Part shown: positions 1 through 6,238 of the stretch, one piece after another
Numbering within the stretch: the stretch's first letter is position 1
Layout: the number at the start of each line of letters is the position of its first letter
Assembly: GCF_051846935.1 (NCBI RefSeq)
Contig: NZ_JBPYCS010000048.1
Location: 1 to 9,657 of the forward strand
Origin: JBPYCR01 sp051846935
GTDB lineage: Bacteria > Bacillota > Bacilli > Bacillales > Amphibacillaceae
DNA length: 9,657 nucleotides
Reading direction: 5' to 3'
Notes under the pieces: model-generated
The model's database searches: none
The model's input: the letters and a program-made list of their open reading frames with translations, nothing else
Told to the model about the DNA's origin: nothing
Program-made: the position numbers and the translations under genes

Positions 1-324
1 GCATATCGGTATTGGTTTGAAGAAGCAAAGGCCCTAGGGCCTTCCAATTTAACGGCGGTCAAGGAACGTTTATACGAATTTTACAGTTTAGTAAAAGCAT
101 CAGGCCTTGATGAATTCAAGAAGGCAGTAGAAACTTTTCAGAACTGGCAGAAGGAAATTTTGAATAGTTTCGCTTTTAATTTGCATAATGGTTATGTCGA
201 GGGTATTAATAACCAAACAAAAGTGATAAAGAGAAACGCATTTGGTTACCGCCGTTTTGATCGCTTTCGTTTAAGAGTACTATTACATCATCAATATAAA
301 AACATAAATGGGCGGGTCGCATAA
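1..324 (+). CDS. ISL3-family transposase, C-terminal fragment (5' end outside window)
   Basis: The frame is open from base 1 to a TAA at 322-324, giving 107 C-terminal residues of a protein normally around 400 residues long. The visible part carries the end of the DDE catalytic domain typical of ISL3 transposases: a helical stretch around F-x-x-W, then the segment NGYVEGINNQTKVIKRNAFG, followed by the YRRFDRFRLRV tail. The glutamate in the VEGINN segment is expected to be the third acidic catalytic residue. The family cuts and joins DNA at the element's terminal repeats. No frameshift or stop is visible here, so the element may be intact, but most of the gene cannot be seen. Confidence 0.88.
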   Translation, partial: AYRYWFEEAKALGPSNLTAVKERLYEFYSLVKASGLDEFKKAVETFQNWQKEILNSFAFNLHNGYVEGINNQTKVIKRNAFGYRRFDRFRLRVLLHHQYKNINGRVA

Positions 325-368
325 ATAAGGAGTGAGCGTTAGCTCACCCCAACATTTGACGTAGAACC
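1..368 (+). mobile_element. Right end of an ISL3-family insertion sequence (left part outside window)
   Basis: This is the distal part of an insertion sequence: the transposase C-terminus (1-324), a short tail with a perfect hairpin (GTGAGC-GTTA-GCTCAC, 332-347), and a putative right terminal inverted repeat at about 346-368. Read inward from the tip, the end begins GGTTCTACGTCAAATGTTGG, which resembles the GGCTCTTTGTCAA-type ends I know for ISL3 elements. The family usually makes 8-bp target duplications. The AT-rich AAAAATTA starting at 369 is a candidate flank, but its partner lies outside the window. The family call rests on the protein. The exact tip is inferred. Confidence 0.75.
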
Positions 369-381
369 AAAAATTATATGA

Positions 382-444
382 GCGCTAGCGAATGTGTGCG
401 TACCGCTCGTATATAGGTTTTCCCCGCTCGCAACGGACACATCC
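382..444 (+). repeat. Decayed 21-bp-phased repeat, related to the array at 3794-4158
   Basis: GCGCTA at 382, CCGCTC at 403 and CCGCTC at 424 are spaced exactly 21 bp apart, the same spacing and orientation as the GCGCTC hexamers of the large array. The stretch CGCTCGCAAC (425-434) is identical to the core of the array unit, and the second half-unit ends TTTTCC, much as array half-units end TGTTCC. By eye, about 12 to 14 of 21 positions per half-unit match the array. It sits 13 bp beyond the insertion sequence end. I infer it is a degenerate member of the same repeat family. Confidence 0.6.
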
Positions 445-450
445 GTATTT
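433..450 (+). terminator. Possible weak intrinsic terminator
   Basis: A 5-bp hairpin (ACGGA-CACA-TCCGT, 433-446) is followed by ATTTT. It could end transcripts coming from the insertion sequence before dctQ. The stem and the T-run are both short, and it overlaps the decayed repeat, so it may be fortuitous. Confidence 0.25.
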
Positions 451-572
451 TCATACCATAAGGATCTAATCTGATTAATTTATTGCACATGGATTTATGA
501 TTAAGGTAGCAAGCATTCAGGTGAAGCTACATTATTAAATTCGTTTGAAAAGAGTTTAAAGGAGGGTATGTC

Positions 573-1049
573 GTGATCAACAAATTTATTCATTTCGTAC
601 AAATCGTTACGAATATAATGATGGCATTATTAACGATAATCGTATCTTTTGAAGTAGTTAGCCGCTATTTTTTAAATATGCCAATAAAGCAAACAGGTGA
701 ATTGGTTGCATTAATTTTTCCGTGGATGGCTTTTTTAGCTGCTATTATTGTTACGAAAGATAATGGTCACTTCTTCGTTAGTTATTTTAGAAACAAATTA
801 CCGGAAAAAGCACAAATCGTTTCAGTCTTTATTACGAAATTAATTATGCTTTATTTTTCCGTGTATATGATTATTTCCAGCTTCCAACTAATTAATATTT
901 CTACAACTCAAAAGCTCCCAGTTTTGCAAATCTCTAAAGCATGGTTGCATTATTCCATAACGGTAGCGTTTATTGGAATAACCCTCATTATTGTGTATCA
1001 GCTTTATTTGATCATCGCAAAAAAAGATCTAGCTTTAGAGGAGGATTAA
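573..1049 (+). CDS. dctQ: TRAP transporter small membrane subunit (DctQ)
   Basis: This 158-residue protein has four predicted membrane segments at about residues 8-28, 43-60, 83-106 and 125-148, the normal size and topology for DctQ subunits of tripartite ATP-independent periplasmic (TRAP) transporters. The family's conserved stretch after the first helix is visible as EVVSRYFLNMP (27-37), followed by GE at 42-43. DctQ pairs with DctM in the membrane, and a DctP binding protein delivers the substrate, with uptake driven by an ion gradient. The start is GTG at 573, because AAAGGAGGG (558-566) lies six bases upstream. The nearby ATG at 568 runs straight into a stop. The gene ends one base before dctM. 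No dctP is visible upstream, where the insertion sequence lies. Substrate unknown. Confidence 0.88.
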   Translation: MINKFIHFVQIVTNIMMALLTIIVSFEVVSRYFLNMPIKQTGELVALIFPWMAFLAAIIVTKDNGHFFVSYFRNKLPEKAQIVSVFITKLIMLYFSVYMIISSFQLINISTTQKLPVLQISKAWLHYSITVAFIGITLIIVYQLYLIIAKKDLALEED

Positions 1050-1050
1050 C

Positions 1051-2322
1051 ATGATTTGGATCATGATTTTATTATTTTTTTTACTAATGTTCTTCGGTGT
1101 ACCGATCGCTTTTGCGATGGGAGCATCCGCTTTAATGTATATCATGGTAGAGGGAATTCCTTTAAGTATGGTTGCACAGCAGTTTTTCTCAAACTCACAA
1201 TCGTTTGCGTTCTTAGCAATCCCGTTTTTCATATTAACTGGAAGTTTAATGGTACACGGTGGAATTGCACAGCGTATTATTAAACTTGCTGATACAATGG
1301 TACGTCAATTGCCTGGTGGTCTTGGCTGTGTTTCCGTTGTAACGAGTATGGGCATGGCCGGTGTTTCCGGTTCGTCTGTTGCAGACGCTGCCTCTGTTGG
1401 AAGTGTATTAATTCCAGAAATGAAAAGAAAAGGATACTCGTCCTCTTTCTCTGCTGCAATTAATGCATCCAGTTCGGTTGTAGGGATTATCATACCACCA
1501 AGCAGTACGATGATTATAATCGCTTGGCTCGCGAATTTGTCAGTAGCACAAATGTTTTTAGCCGGTGTTATTCCAGGAATATTAATTGGTGTTGCCTTTT
1601 TGTTCTTTACGATATTTATATCCATTCGTAGAGGGTATCCGAGAGAGCAGCGTGCAACTTTTTCTGAGTTTGTTACGAGCTTTCGCAATGCCATTTGGGC
1701 ACTGATTTTACCGATCGTATTAATTTACGTAATTGTGTTCGGTGTTGCAACAGCTACAGAAGCTGCAGCATTAGCAGCAGTATACGCATTTTTAGTAGGT
1801 ACGGTAGTTTATCGTACACTAAATTTCAAAAAAATAGTAGCCTCACTTGTCGATGCAGTATATGGAACAGCTATCGTTATGTTTATCGTTAGTACATCAA
1901 CGATTTTTACATGGGTGCTTATTTCTGAAAGTATCCCGAAAATGCTTGGAGAAATGTTACTCGGACTAGGAATTGCTGACTGGGGCCTTATTTTGCTGCT
2001 CGTTGTAATTATGTTGCTCGCTGGAATGGTTATTGAGCTCGTACCGAACTTGTTCATTTTTATTCCGATCTTTTTCCCGATTGCACAAACACTCGGAATG
2101 GATCCGTTGCACTTTTCAATCGTAATGCTATGTACACTTGCTCTAGGTTTATTTACACCGCCAGTAGGTTCAACGCTTTACATTTCAATTCATTTAGCAA
2201 AAATTGATATGGAAGATACGATTAAAGATATTATGCCATTCTTCTTAGTCGGTGCGGTAGTTGTTCTATTGATTACGTATATACCGGCATTGACTTTATG
2301 GGTTCCAAGTATCTTTATGTAA
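1051..2322 (+). CDS. dctM: TRAP transporter large permease subunit (DctM)
   Basis: A 423-residue, almost wholly hydrophobic protein of the length usual for DctM, the ion-coupled translocating subunit of TRAP transporters. Recognisable DctM segments are FAFLAIPFFILTGSLM (52-67), the glycine- and serine-rich stretch through GMAGVSGSSVADAASVGSVL (101-120), and GIIIPPSSTMIII (145-157), followed by further helices to the C-terminus. Its ATG lies two bases after the dctQ stop codon, and its ribosome binding site (GAGGAGGA, 1038-1045) is inside dctQ, so the two are cotranscribed and translationally linked. The substrate cannot be read from the membrane subunits. The downstream amidohydrolase, on the same strand, suggests an amide-bearing or ureide compound, but that is inference. 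Confidence 0.93.
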   Translation: MIWIMILLFFLLMFFGVPIAFAMGASALMYIMVEGIPLSMVAQQFFSNSQSFAFLAIPFFILTGSLMVHGGIAQRIIKLADTMVRQLPGGLGCVSVVTSMGMAGVSGSSVADAASVGSVLIPEMKRKGYSSSFSAAINASSSVVGIIIPPSSTMIIIAWLANLSVAQMFLAGVIPGILIGVAFLFFTIFISIRRGYPREQRATFSEFVTSFRNAIWALILPIVLIYVIVFGVATATEAAALAAVYAFLVGTVVYRTLNFKKIVASLVDAVYGTAIVMFIVSTSTIFTWVLISESIPKMLGEMLLGLGIADWGLILLLVVIMLLAGMVIELVPNLFIFIPIFFPIAQTLGMDPLHFSIVMLCTLALGLFTPPVGSTLYISIHLAKIDMEDTIKDIMPFFLVGAVVVLLITYIPALTLWVPSIFM

Positions 2323-2411
2323 AAAAATGTGTGAATTGAATAGTATGTATAGTTGAGCACGTGTTTACGTTACTGTCGATACGATAATTAGATATTAACG
2401 AATTATAAAAG

Positions 2412-2452
2412 TTAACAAATATACGAAACGTAGTTTGTTAGCTTATTTTTTT
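2412..2452 (+). terminator. Probable intrinsic terminator or attenuator after dctQM
   Basis: TAACAAA (2413-2419) pairs with TTTGTTA (2434-2440). The inner ACG (2423-2425) can pair with CGT (2429-2431) across a small internal loop. The hairpin is followed by GCTTATTTTTTTT (2441-2452). The T-run is good but the stem is AT-rich, so termination may be partial. It lies about 90 bp after dctM and 34 bp before the hydrolase start. Confidence 0.5.
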
Positions 2453-2473
2453 AAAGTGGCAAGGATAGAAGTT

Positions 2474-2480
2474 GGAGGTG
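2474..2480 (+). promoter_or_regulatory. Ribosome binding site deciding a TTG start
   Basis: GGAGGTG lies 5 bases before TTG 2486 and 8 before a second, adjacent TTG at 2489. No ATG or GTG in this frame is as well placed. It argues for initiation here rather than at the in-frame TTG at 2435, which falls inside the preceding hairpin and has no such site. Confidence 0.7.
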
Positions 2481-2485
2481 GTGCA

Positions 2486-3745
2486 TTGTTGAAACCGTCC
2501 TATCAAATCAATAGTGATCGACTATGGGCAACAATATTGGAGCTTTCTGAAATTGGCAATGATCCAAATGGCGGCATAACTAGGCTATCATTAACGGATG
2601 CTGATATGGAAGCAAGAGAATATATTATCTTTTTAATGCAGGAGGCGGGACTTTCTGTACGAACGGATGCAGTAGGTAATATTATCGGCCGATTGCCTGG
2701 CATACAAGATGCTAAGCCCGCAGTTATTACGGGCTCACACATTGATACAGTCACACAAGGCGGTATGTTTGATGGCGCATTAGGTGTGCTTGCTGGAATT
2801 GAAGCAGCCCGTACAATTGTTGAAGCCGGCATTAAGCTAACCCACCCACTCGAGGTAGTTTCGTTTACCGATGAGGAAGGTACTCGTTTCGGTTCAGGCT
2901 TTATCGGAAGTAAAGGAATGATCGGCGAACTGACGGAAGCCCACTTTGCACTAACCGATGCAAACGGAGTCACATATGCAGAAGCGTTTAAATATGCCGG
3001 ACTTGATCCAAAAACGTATCGCGATGCCATGCGCCAGCCTGAAGAAATTAAGGCGTATATCGAGCTGCATATTGAACAAGGGGAAATATTGGAGCGGGAG
3101 GATTTGCCGGTTGGCATTGCAAAAGATGTACGTGGGCCTGCGTTATTGGATGTTTCATTCGTTGGTCAAGCTAATCATGCAGGAACAACACCAATGGCAC
3201 AGCGAAAAGACCCTGCATTAGCAATGGCTGAAGCACTTCTTATGATTGAAAAAATCGCCATTAAATGGGAAGGAGTAGCAACGGTTGGAAAAGTGAAGCT
3301 TTCACCTGGCGGAACGAACATAATACCAGAAGCAGTGGAATTTTCAATAGACTTTCGACATACAGACAAAACAATTCGACAACAAATGAAAAAGGAAATA
3401 ATCAAATTATTACGAGCGATCGCAAAACAAAAAAAACTTACGTTAAAAACTGATTTAAAGCTAGATGTCGATCCGGTTTCCTGCTCCCCAGAAATAGTTA
3501 ATAAAATGGAACAAGCCTGCTGGGACACATCCCTACCAGCTTATCGCATGCATTGTGGTGCTGGGCACGACGCATTATTGCTCGGGAAAATTACCAACTT
3601 CGGTATCATTTTTGTACGCTCCAAAGACGGTGGAAATCACCCATCCACTGAGTGGAGCAGTAAAGAAGACTGCAGCAAAGGCGCACAAGTTTTACTGCAA
3701 ACACTGCTATACACAGCAGCTGCTTCATGTGTCTTAAATGAATAA
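2486..3745 (+). CDS. M20-family zinc amidohydrolase (N-carbamoylase/hydantoinase/allantoate amidohydrolase group)
   Basis: A 419-residue cytoplasmic enzyme matching the usual length of the carbamoylase/allantoate amidohydrolase branch of M20. Likely di-metal ligands and catalytic residues are all present: H85 in GSHIDTV, D96 in GGMFDGALG, the pair E130-E131 in DEEGTRF, H195 in ELHIEQGE and H385 in GGNHPSTEW. The dimerisation-domain motif QANHAGTTPM (228-237), R291 and GAGHDA (358-363) are also typical. Members cleave N-carbamoyl amino acids, allantoate or related amides. GNHPSTEW differs from the SHSPxE form I associate with most carbamoylases, so the substrate is open. The TTG start follows a good ribosome binding site, so 2489 is the only close alternative. 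It follows dctQM on the same strand after a leaky-looking hairpin, suggesting uptake plus hydrolysis of one compound. Confidence 0.88.
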   Translation: MLKPSYQINSDRLWATILELSEIGNDPNGGITRLSLTDADMEAREYIIFLMQEAGLSVRTDAVGNIIGRLPGIQDAKPAVITGSHIDTVTQGGMFDGALGVLAGIEAARTIVEAGIKLTHPLEVVSFTDEEGTRFGSGFIGSKGMIGELTEAHFALTDANGVTYAEAFKYAGLDPKTYRDAMRQPEEIKAYIELHIEQGEILEREDLPVGIAKDVRGPALLDVSFVGQANHAGTTPMAQRKDPALAMAEALLMIEKIAIKWEGVATVGKVKLSPGGTNIIPEAVEFSIDFRHTDKTIRQQMKKEIIKLLRAIAKQKKLTLKTDLKLDVDPVSCSPEIVNKMEQACWDTSLPAYRMHCGAGHDALLLGKITNFGIIFVRSKDGGNHPSTEWSSKEDCSKGAQVLLQTLLYTAAASCVLNE

Positions 3746-3787
3746 TCGTATAAAAAGAAAAACCGGGCTGAAAATTCAGCCCGGTTT
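3746..3787. terminator. Bidirectional intrinsic terminator between convergent units
   Basis: AAACCGGGCTGA (3760-3771) pairs perfectly with TCAGCCCGGTTT (3776-3787) around a 4-base loop. On the minus strand the stem is followed by a run reading TTCTTTTTATA, a good U-tract for transcripts arriving from thiZ through the repeat array. On the plus strand the tail is shorter but can still end the hydrolase transcript 15 bp after its stop codon. The repeat array therefore lies inside the predicted 3' untranslated region of the thi operon. Confidence 0.88.
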
Positions 3788-3793
3788 CATTAA

Positions 3794-4158
3794 CCGCTCA
3801 GCACATGCCGTGTTCTGCGCTCGCAACCGTGCTCGTCGCGCTCCACTTCGCGTGTTCCGCGCTCGCAACCGTGCGTCTTGCGCTCCATTTTGCGTGTTCT
3901 GCGCTCGCAATCGAGCTCGTCGCGCTCCATTTTGCGTGTTCTGCGCTCGCAATCGAGCATCTCGCGCTCCATAATGCGTGCTGTACGCTCGCAACCGTGC
4001 TCGTCGCGCTCCATTTTGCGTGCTGTACGCTCGCAACCGTGTTCGTCGCGCTCCATTTTGCGTGTTCCGCGCTCGCAACCGTGCGTCTTGCGCTCCATTT
4101 TGCGTGTTCTGCGCTCGCAACCGTGCTCGTCGCGCTCCACTTCGCACGCCCGGCGCTC
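3794..4158. repeat. Eight-copy 42-bp tandem repeat array with 21-bp internal phasing
   Basis: Eight units of exactly 42 bp start at 3817, 3859, 3901, 3943, 3985, 4027, 4069 and 4111, with no insertion or deletion. Each starts GCGCTCGCAA (ACGCTCGCAA in units 5 and 6) and has a second GCGCTC exactly 21 bp in. The hexamer thus falls on a strict 21-bp grid from 3817 to 4153: 15 exact copies and two ACGCTC among 17 grid positions. A degenerate half-unit (CCGCTC at 3794, ending GTGTTCT) precedes the array, and an inverted GAGCG (4160-4164) ends it. GC content is about 60%, far above its surroundings. Units 2 and 7 are identical, and units 1 and 8 match over their first 35 bases. Five frames are open throughout and the sixth has a single stop, but differences between units fall at all three codon positions and no ribosome binding site is present, so it is probably not coding. 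Confidence 0.93.
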
Positions 4159-4202
4159 CGAGCGGAATTAATGATAAGCGTAACAACTAGATAGATTTTG
4201 AA

Positions 4203-4940
4203 TTAATTCTCGTCCTGAATCACTTCAATAATATCCTTCTTCCACTGCAGAAATTCCCCAGATAGCAAAATCTTTTCATCTCGAGGACGTGCAAATGGTA
4301 CGTCAACAACTTTTTTAATTTCCGCAGGATTTGCCGATAGAATTACAATTTTATCCGATAAAAATAACGCCTCATCAATACTATGTGTAATAAACAAAAT
4401 CGATTGATCGTACTCTTCCCAAATCGACAGAAGCCATTTCTGCATATCAAGACGTGTAAACTCATCAAGAGCTGAAAAAGGTTCATCTAGACACATAAGC
4501 GACTGTGGACTTAACAGTGCCCGAATAAATGCAGCGCGTTGTTTCATACCACCAGAAAGCTCATGCGGATAAGCATTTATCACATCGCCAAGCCCAGCTT
4601 TTTTAAGCATTGCTATAGCTCGATCTCGATCCGCATCTTTCTTGCCTTCGAGTTCCTGTCCGAGTAATACGTTATCTAAAATCGTTCGCCACGGAAAAAG
4701 GGAAGCTTGCTGTGGCATATAACTAATGAATCCACTTTTATTTGTAATACGCTCTTCGGATAAATATATATCACCGGAATCAGGCGTTAGCAAGCCACCA
4801 ATAAGACTAAATAATGTACTTTTACCACTACCTGAAGGTCCGATTAAGGAGACGAATTCTCCATCTGCAACTTTCATAGAGATGTTATTTAAAACATGCT
4901 TACTGCCAAAGGATTTGCTTACTTGACGTAATTCAAGCAT
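4203..4940 (-). CDS. thiZ: ABC transporter ATPase of a thiamine-precursor importer (ThiZ)
   Basis: A 245-residue ATPase that powers import through the ThiX channel from the cytoplasmic face. All nucleotide-binding motifs are intact: Walker A GPSGSGKST (34-42), Q-loop in MPQQASLFPW (75-84), signature LSGGMKQR (128-135), Walker B LMCLDEP (148-154), D-loop SALD (156-159) and the switch histidine H186 in FITHSIDEA. The Q-loop FPW sequence and the overall form are those of the nitrate/taurine/thiamine-precursor importer ATPases. Its ATG shares one base with the thiX stop codon, so translation is coupled. The symbol rests on the neighbouring ThiX, ThiY and thiamine-binding protein; the ATPase alone could not be told from SsuB or TauB types. 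Confidence 0.88.
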   Translation of the reverse strand: MLELRQVSKSFGSKHVLNNISMKVADGEFVSLIGPSGSGKSTLFSLIGGLLTPDSGDIYLSEERITNKSGFISYMPQQASLFPWRTILDNVLLGQELEGKKDADRDRAIAMLKKAGLGDVINAYPHELSGGMKQRAAFIRALLSPQSLMCLDEPFSALDEFTRLDMQKWLLSIWEEYDQSILFITHSIDEALFLSDKIVILSANPAEIKKVVDVPFARPRDEKILLSGEFLQWKKDIIEVIQDEN

Positions 4941-5707
4941 TATACATCTTCCCCTTTCCGTTGCCAGCGTATGAAAAAGCGCTCAAGCAATAAAATAATA
5001 CCGAAAAAGGACAAGCTTAATATCATTGCGACAATAATGGCCACAAACACACGAGGTGTTCGATACGAGGAAGCGGCTAACGTCATAAAAACACCAATCC
5101 CTTTTTGCGCACCAAGCCACTCGGATACAACAGCAGCCATAACACTGTACGTACCAGCAATTTTTAAACCAGAAAATACAGCTGGAATCGCATGCGGCAG
5201 CTCCAGCTTCCAAAATAACTGCCTCTTGCTCGCTCCCATCATTTTCATATAATGCACGAGGTCACGATTCGTCTGTGAAAATCCTCCCAAAGCAGAAACA
5301 GCAATGGGAAAAAAGCATGCGAGCGTAATAATAATTAATTTCGGCAACGCATTAAACCCGAACCAAATGACAAGCAAAGGAGCTAGAACGATAATAGGCA
5401 TGTTTTGCGATAAAATAATGAATGGAAAAAAAGTTTCCCGAACACGCGGCATTAAATGCAAAACTGTTGCAACCCCTAAGCCGACAGTCGTCCCGATTAA
5501 AAATCCAGAAATGGACAACTGTACGGTTGAAGTAAGATGCGGCATAAAGGTCGGAACAACAGTTTGCGCTTCACGAACAATATCAGAAGGGGCAGGGAGC
5601 AGCCATTCTTCAATCGAAAACAAACGGGTAGCAAATTCCCACAGACCGATGAAGAGAACAATTGCAAGTACCGGACGCCAGCTTTTTATAAAAACAGTTT
5701 TTTTCAT
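4940..5707 (-). CDS. thiX: ABC transporter permease of a thiamine-precursor importer (ThiX)
   Basis: A 255-residue inner-membrane permease with an N-terminal helix (about 11-29), the family's LPAPSDIV stretch (37-44), and further helices to residue 245. The cytoplasmic EAA-type coupling loop that docks onto the ATPase is clear: MKMMGASKRQLFWKLELP at about 154-171, with the conserved G158 and the terminal LP. The length and form match the binding-protein-dependent permeases of the Ssu/Tau/ThiX group. Its ATG overlaps the stop of the thiamine-binding gene by four bases (ATGA), and a GGAG site sits inside that gene. The thiamine assignment comes from context: ThiY nearby and a thiamine-binding protein in the same operon. 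Confidence 0.88.
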   Translation of the reverse strand: MKKTVFIKSWRPVLAIVLFIGLWEFATRLFSIEEWLLPAPSDIVREAQTVVPTFMPHLTSTVQLSISGFLIGTTVGLGVATVLHLMPRVRETFFPFIILSQNMPIIVLAPLLVIWFGFNALPKLIIITLACFFPIAVSALGGFSQTNRDLVHYMKMMGASKRQLFWKLELPHAIPAVFSGLKIAGTYSVMAAVVSEWLGAQKGIGVFMTLAASSYRTPRVFVAIIVAMILSLSFFGIILLLERFFIRWQRKGEDV

Positions 5708-5991
5708 CGATATTTCTCCGTTAATTCATTCATCGAAATTCCTTCTGGTCGATAAGATATTTTCACCTGAGAAATAACACCAGGCGCCCCCATCTCCGTC
5801 ATTTTTTCATTCATCACTTGAACGATTTCTAAAAGCTCTGATAGCTCTCCTTCCATCGTCGTTTCCATCGGATGTACCTCGTATTTTACATTTGCAGCCT
5901 CAATTACTGCAATTGCAGCATCAACAAATGAGTACAACTCTTCATTTTTTACTTTCGGGATAATTTGAATACTTAGTAGTGCATTCGCCAT
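5704..5991 (-). CDS. Small thiamine-binding protein, MTH1187/YqgV family
   Basis: A 95-residue soluble protein of the MTH1187/YqgV family (formerly DUF77), whose members have a ferredoxin-like fold, form tetramers and bind thiamine. Visible family features are the N-terminal strand ALLSIQIIPK (4-13), the helix around VDAAIAVIEAANVKYEVHP (23-41) and the conserved turn METTMEGE (42-49). The start is ATG 5991, because AAAGGAGGC lies seven bases upstream. An in-frame ATG at 6021 would place that site inside the gene and add ten residues untypical of the family. It is the first gene of the operon with thiX and thiZ, and probably acts as an intracellular thiamine carrier or sensor for the importer. 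That role is inferred. Confidence 0.85.
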   Translation of the reverse strand: MANALLSIQIIPKVKNEELYSFVDAAIAVIEAANVKYEVHPMETTMEGELSELLEIVQVMNEKMTEMGAPGVISQVKISYRPEGISMNELTEKYR

Positions 5992-6059
5992 TTGCTCGCC
6001 TCCTTTATCACTAATCTGCACATCAACACGAATCCTTTTACTATTAAAAAAGTTTGCAC

Positions 6060-6080
6060 ATCTTATGAATTATATAAGAT
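6060..6080 (-). promoter_or_regulatory. Candidate promoter -10 box inside an inverted repeat, upstream of the thiX operon
   Basis: On the minus strand a perfect TATAAT (6069-6074) lies within a 7-bp inverted repeat, ATCTTAT (6060-6066) and ATAAGAT (6074-6080). The start point would be near 6061, about 70 bases before the operon's first ATG. No good -35 hexamer is present 16 to 18 bp upstream, which would suit an activated or weak promoter. The repeat could be an operator overlapping the promoter, but AT-rich DNA yields such repeats by chance. Confidence 0.35.
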
Positions 6081-6114
6081 ATGATTTATAAAATAGTCCC
6101 TAACATAAATATGC

Positions 6115-6161
6115 TTTAAAAAAAGGGCGCAATCCGCACGGACTGTTTATGCACGCCCTTT
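6115..6161 (-). terminator. Intrinsic terminator after thiY
   Basis: On the minus strand AAAGGGCG (6161-6154) pairs with CGCCCTTT (6129-6122), and inside it TCCG and CGGA form a second short stem. A run of seven T follows (A-run 6118-6124 on the plus strand). It lies about 78 bp after the thiY stop codon and separates thiY from the thiamine-binding/thiX/thiZ operon. Confidence 0.85.
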
Positions 6162-6238
6162 ACAAAAACAATTTACATTCTAATCGTATTAATTAAACGT
6201 TTGATCTAATTATTTTTCTAATAAAAACTTAATCATCA

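Noticed and set aside
356..380. Outward promoter from the insertion sequence end (TTGACG with a downstream TATATG)
   Set aside because: The spacing is only about 13 bp, too short for sigma-A, and no proper -10 box occurs at 16 to 18 bp.
2435..2485. Upstream TTG start adding 17 residues to the amidohydrolase
   Set aside because: It lies within a hairpin, lacks a ribosome binding site, and the extension is unlike the family's N-terminus. GGAGGTG points to TTG 2486 or 2489.
3794..4158. CRISPR array
   Set aside because: The units abut with no unique spacers, the whole 42 bp is repeated, and no cas gene is nearby.
3776..4194. Repetitive proteins of 116 to 136 residues in or around the array, on both strands
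   Set aside because: No ribosome binding sites, starts lie in repeat or terminator DNA, nearly all frames are open at once, and unit differences show no codon-position pattern.
5992..6021. Ten-residue N-terminal extension of the thiamine-binding protein
   Set aside because: It would bury the AAAGGAGGC site inside the gene; the ATG at 5991 is perfectly spaced from it.
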